From the NCBI GenBank assembly GCA_937899365.1, contig CALBPH010000403.1, forward strand, positions 1-5,927: a stretch of 5,927 nt of DNA, in the 5' to 3' direction. The translations under genes were made by a program, and so were the position numbers. Under the pieces are notes generated by a model. The model ran no database searches. It was not told the origin of the DNA and saw only the letters and a list, made by a program, of their open reading frames with translations. Below, one piece after another: positions 5,184 to 5,927 of the stretch (position 1 is its first letter; each line of letters begins with the position of its first letter). Source of the DNA: an uncultured Leptolyngbya sp. Its GTDB lineage: Bacteria; Cyanobacteriota; Cyanobacteriia; Phormidesmidales; Phormidesmidaceae.

Positions 5184-5927
5184 CTATTTAACAGCAAAGG
5201 ACTCAATCATCCAACGCTCATCCTGCTTTTTGAGGTTGTATTCAACCGTCAGCTGATCTTGGAATGAAGCCCCCTCACTCAACACACCAAATTGATAAGC
5301 ATTGGCCGTCTCTTCCACATCGGCCGTCTCTCTGATTTGAGTGTCATCAATCTCTTCGGCGGATAGATTCTGGACAGATTGCTCGTACTCTACGTGGACA
5401 CCATCCCTCTGATTTGCTTGGACGCGACTGGTCCACTCAGAAAGGGCGGGTTCCAATAGGACAGCTTCGAGGGCGGTCACGTCCCAACTCGGGCCCATGG
5501 CTTCGCTCTTAGCGGCATACCAAGAGTGAATGGCATCCTCAGCAATCGCCTGCACATCGCCACTATCTGCTAGTTGACCATCTTCAGCAGGTAGCTCAAT
5601 GGCGGGACGAGCCACATCAATATCGACAGGATCGTCCTTGAGCTTAGGTCCACCAAACAGCCCGCCAAACCAGCCCAGTAGCTGAGCGACAATAAACCCT
5701 AGCAGCCCCAGCCCCAGCAGCCCCAGCAGCAGCACTAGCGCCAGACGCCCCCACTTAGGCGATGACGACCGTCGGCGAGATTGAACCGACGGCTCATCAA
5801 ACGCTACGCTAGAGCCCGATTCTTCGCCTAGCTGGCCATCTGGAGACAGATTAGACACCTCTTCTGCGGTGTACGCAGGGCGAGTGGCCGCAGCCGCGGT
5901 ACCCACTCCCACAGCGGCGGCGACGGT
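5184..5927 (-). CDS. ARC6/Ftn2(ZipN)-like IMS-domain membrane protein, C-terminal 247 residues
   Basis: The frame is open to the window edge: five further codons precede the GTG at 5912, so the true start is probably outside. Numbering from that GTG, an acidic, Ser-rich linker (about 12-45) and a basic patch with RRR (46-48) lead to one membrane helix (about 57-79, Leu/Gly-rich). A charged linker follows (about 90-118). The C-terminus (about 119-242) is a domain with the IMS (DUF4101) pattern: AEDAIHSWYAAKSEAMGPSW, then ALLEPALSEW-like and QRDGVHVEYEQSV elements, ending YNLKKQDERWMIESFAV. In cyanobacteria this arrangement is best known from Ftn2/ZipN, the relative of plant ARC6 that links FtsZ to the membrane at the division site. 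There the N-terminal half carries a DnaJ-like domain, which is not visible here. Other IMS-domain proteins exist, so I give no symbol. The gene converges with gvpN. Confidence 0.8.
   Translation of the reverse strand, partial: TVAAAVGVGTAAAATRPAYTAEEVSNLSPDGQLGEESGSSVAFDEPSVQSRRRSSSPKWGRLALVLLLGLLGLGLLGFIVAQLLGWFGGLFGGPKLKDDPVDIDVARPAIELPAEDGQLADSGDVQAIAEDAIHSWYAAKSEAMGPSWDVTALEAVLLEPALSEWTSRVQANQRDGVHVEYEQSVQNLSAEEIDDTQIRETADVEETANAYQFGVLSEGASFQDQLTVEYNLKKQDERWMIESFAVK
5701..5736. repeat. Low-complexity CAGCCCC/CAG repeat encoding the membrane helix
   Basis: AGCAGCCCC occurs at 5701-5709 and again at 5716-5724, with further CAGCCCC and CAG units between and after them. On the coding (minus) strand these give the LLGLLGLGLLG part of the membrane helix. 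The repetition probably reflects both the Leu/Gly composition and replication slippage. Confidence 0.6.

Noticed and set aside
1..5927. CRISPR array, tRNA, rRNA, intact insertion sequence or phage genes
   Set aside because: No spaced repeat array, cloverleaf, rRNA segment, transposase or integrase reading was found. The inverted repeat at 2074-2128 has no visible target duplication and is better explained as a 3'-end hairpin.

Overview
The window looks like a chromosomal segment of a cyanobacterium with moderate GC. The evidence is a cyanobacterial-type IspG, a CtpC-type carboxyl-terminal processing protease, an ARC6/Ftn2-like IMS-domain membrane protein, a GvpN gas-vesicle ATPase, and one HIP1 octamer (GCGATCGC, 3530-3537). 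I cannot name the genus from the sequence.

Layout, left to right. A plus-strand gene end (1-174) reads as the C-terminus of a CDP-alcohol phosphatidyltransferase, most likely PgsA. It is followed after 27 bp by a small conserved-looking protein (202-417). Three minus-strand genes follow, so transcription runs right to left: a 156-residue TPR protein (3581-4051), ispG (2158-3384) and a ctpC-type protease (477-1775). The protease is convergent with the small protein. A 382-bp spacer separates ispG from ctpC. It holds a strong hairpin placed like the ispG terminator and a good sigma70-type promoter for ctpC. A 252-bp divergent spacer separates the TPR gene from a plus-strand gvpN (4304-5008). 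The window ends in the minus-strand C-terminal part of an ARC6/Ftn2-like protein (5184-5927, 5' end outside the window).

Functionally this is mostly a housekeeping mosaic: phospholipid synthesis, the last-but-one step of the MEP isoprenoid pathway, periplasmic or lumenal proteolysis, and probably cell division. I see no coherent operon-level system linking all of these. The outlier is gvpN. No other gas-vesicle gene is visible beside it, it lacks roughly 29 residues between Walker A and Walker B compared with ordinary GvpN, and its frame is closed by a TGA at what looks like a conserved Cys codon. A further 47 in-frame codons after that TGA still read like GvpN. It is either a decaying orphan, a shortened GvpN variant, or the result of a base-call error. 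That is the most interesting point in the window. I do not see a convincing new system.
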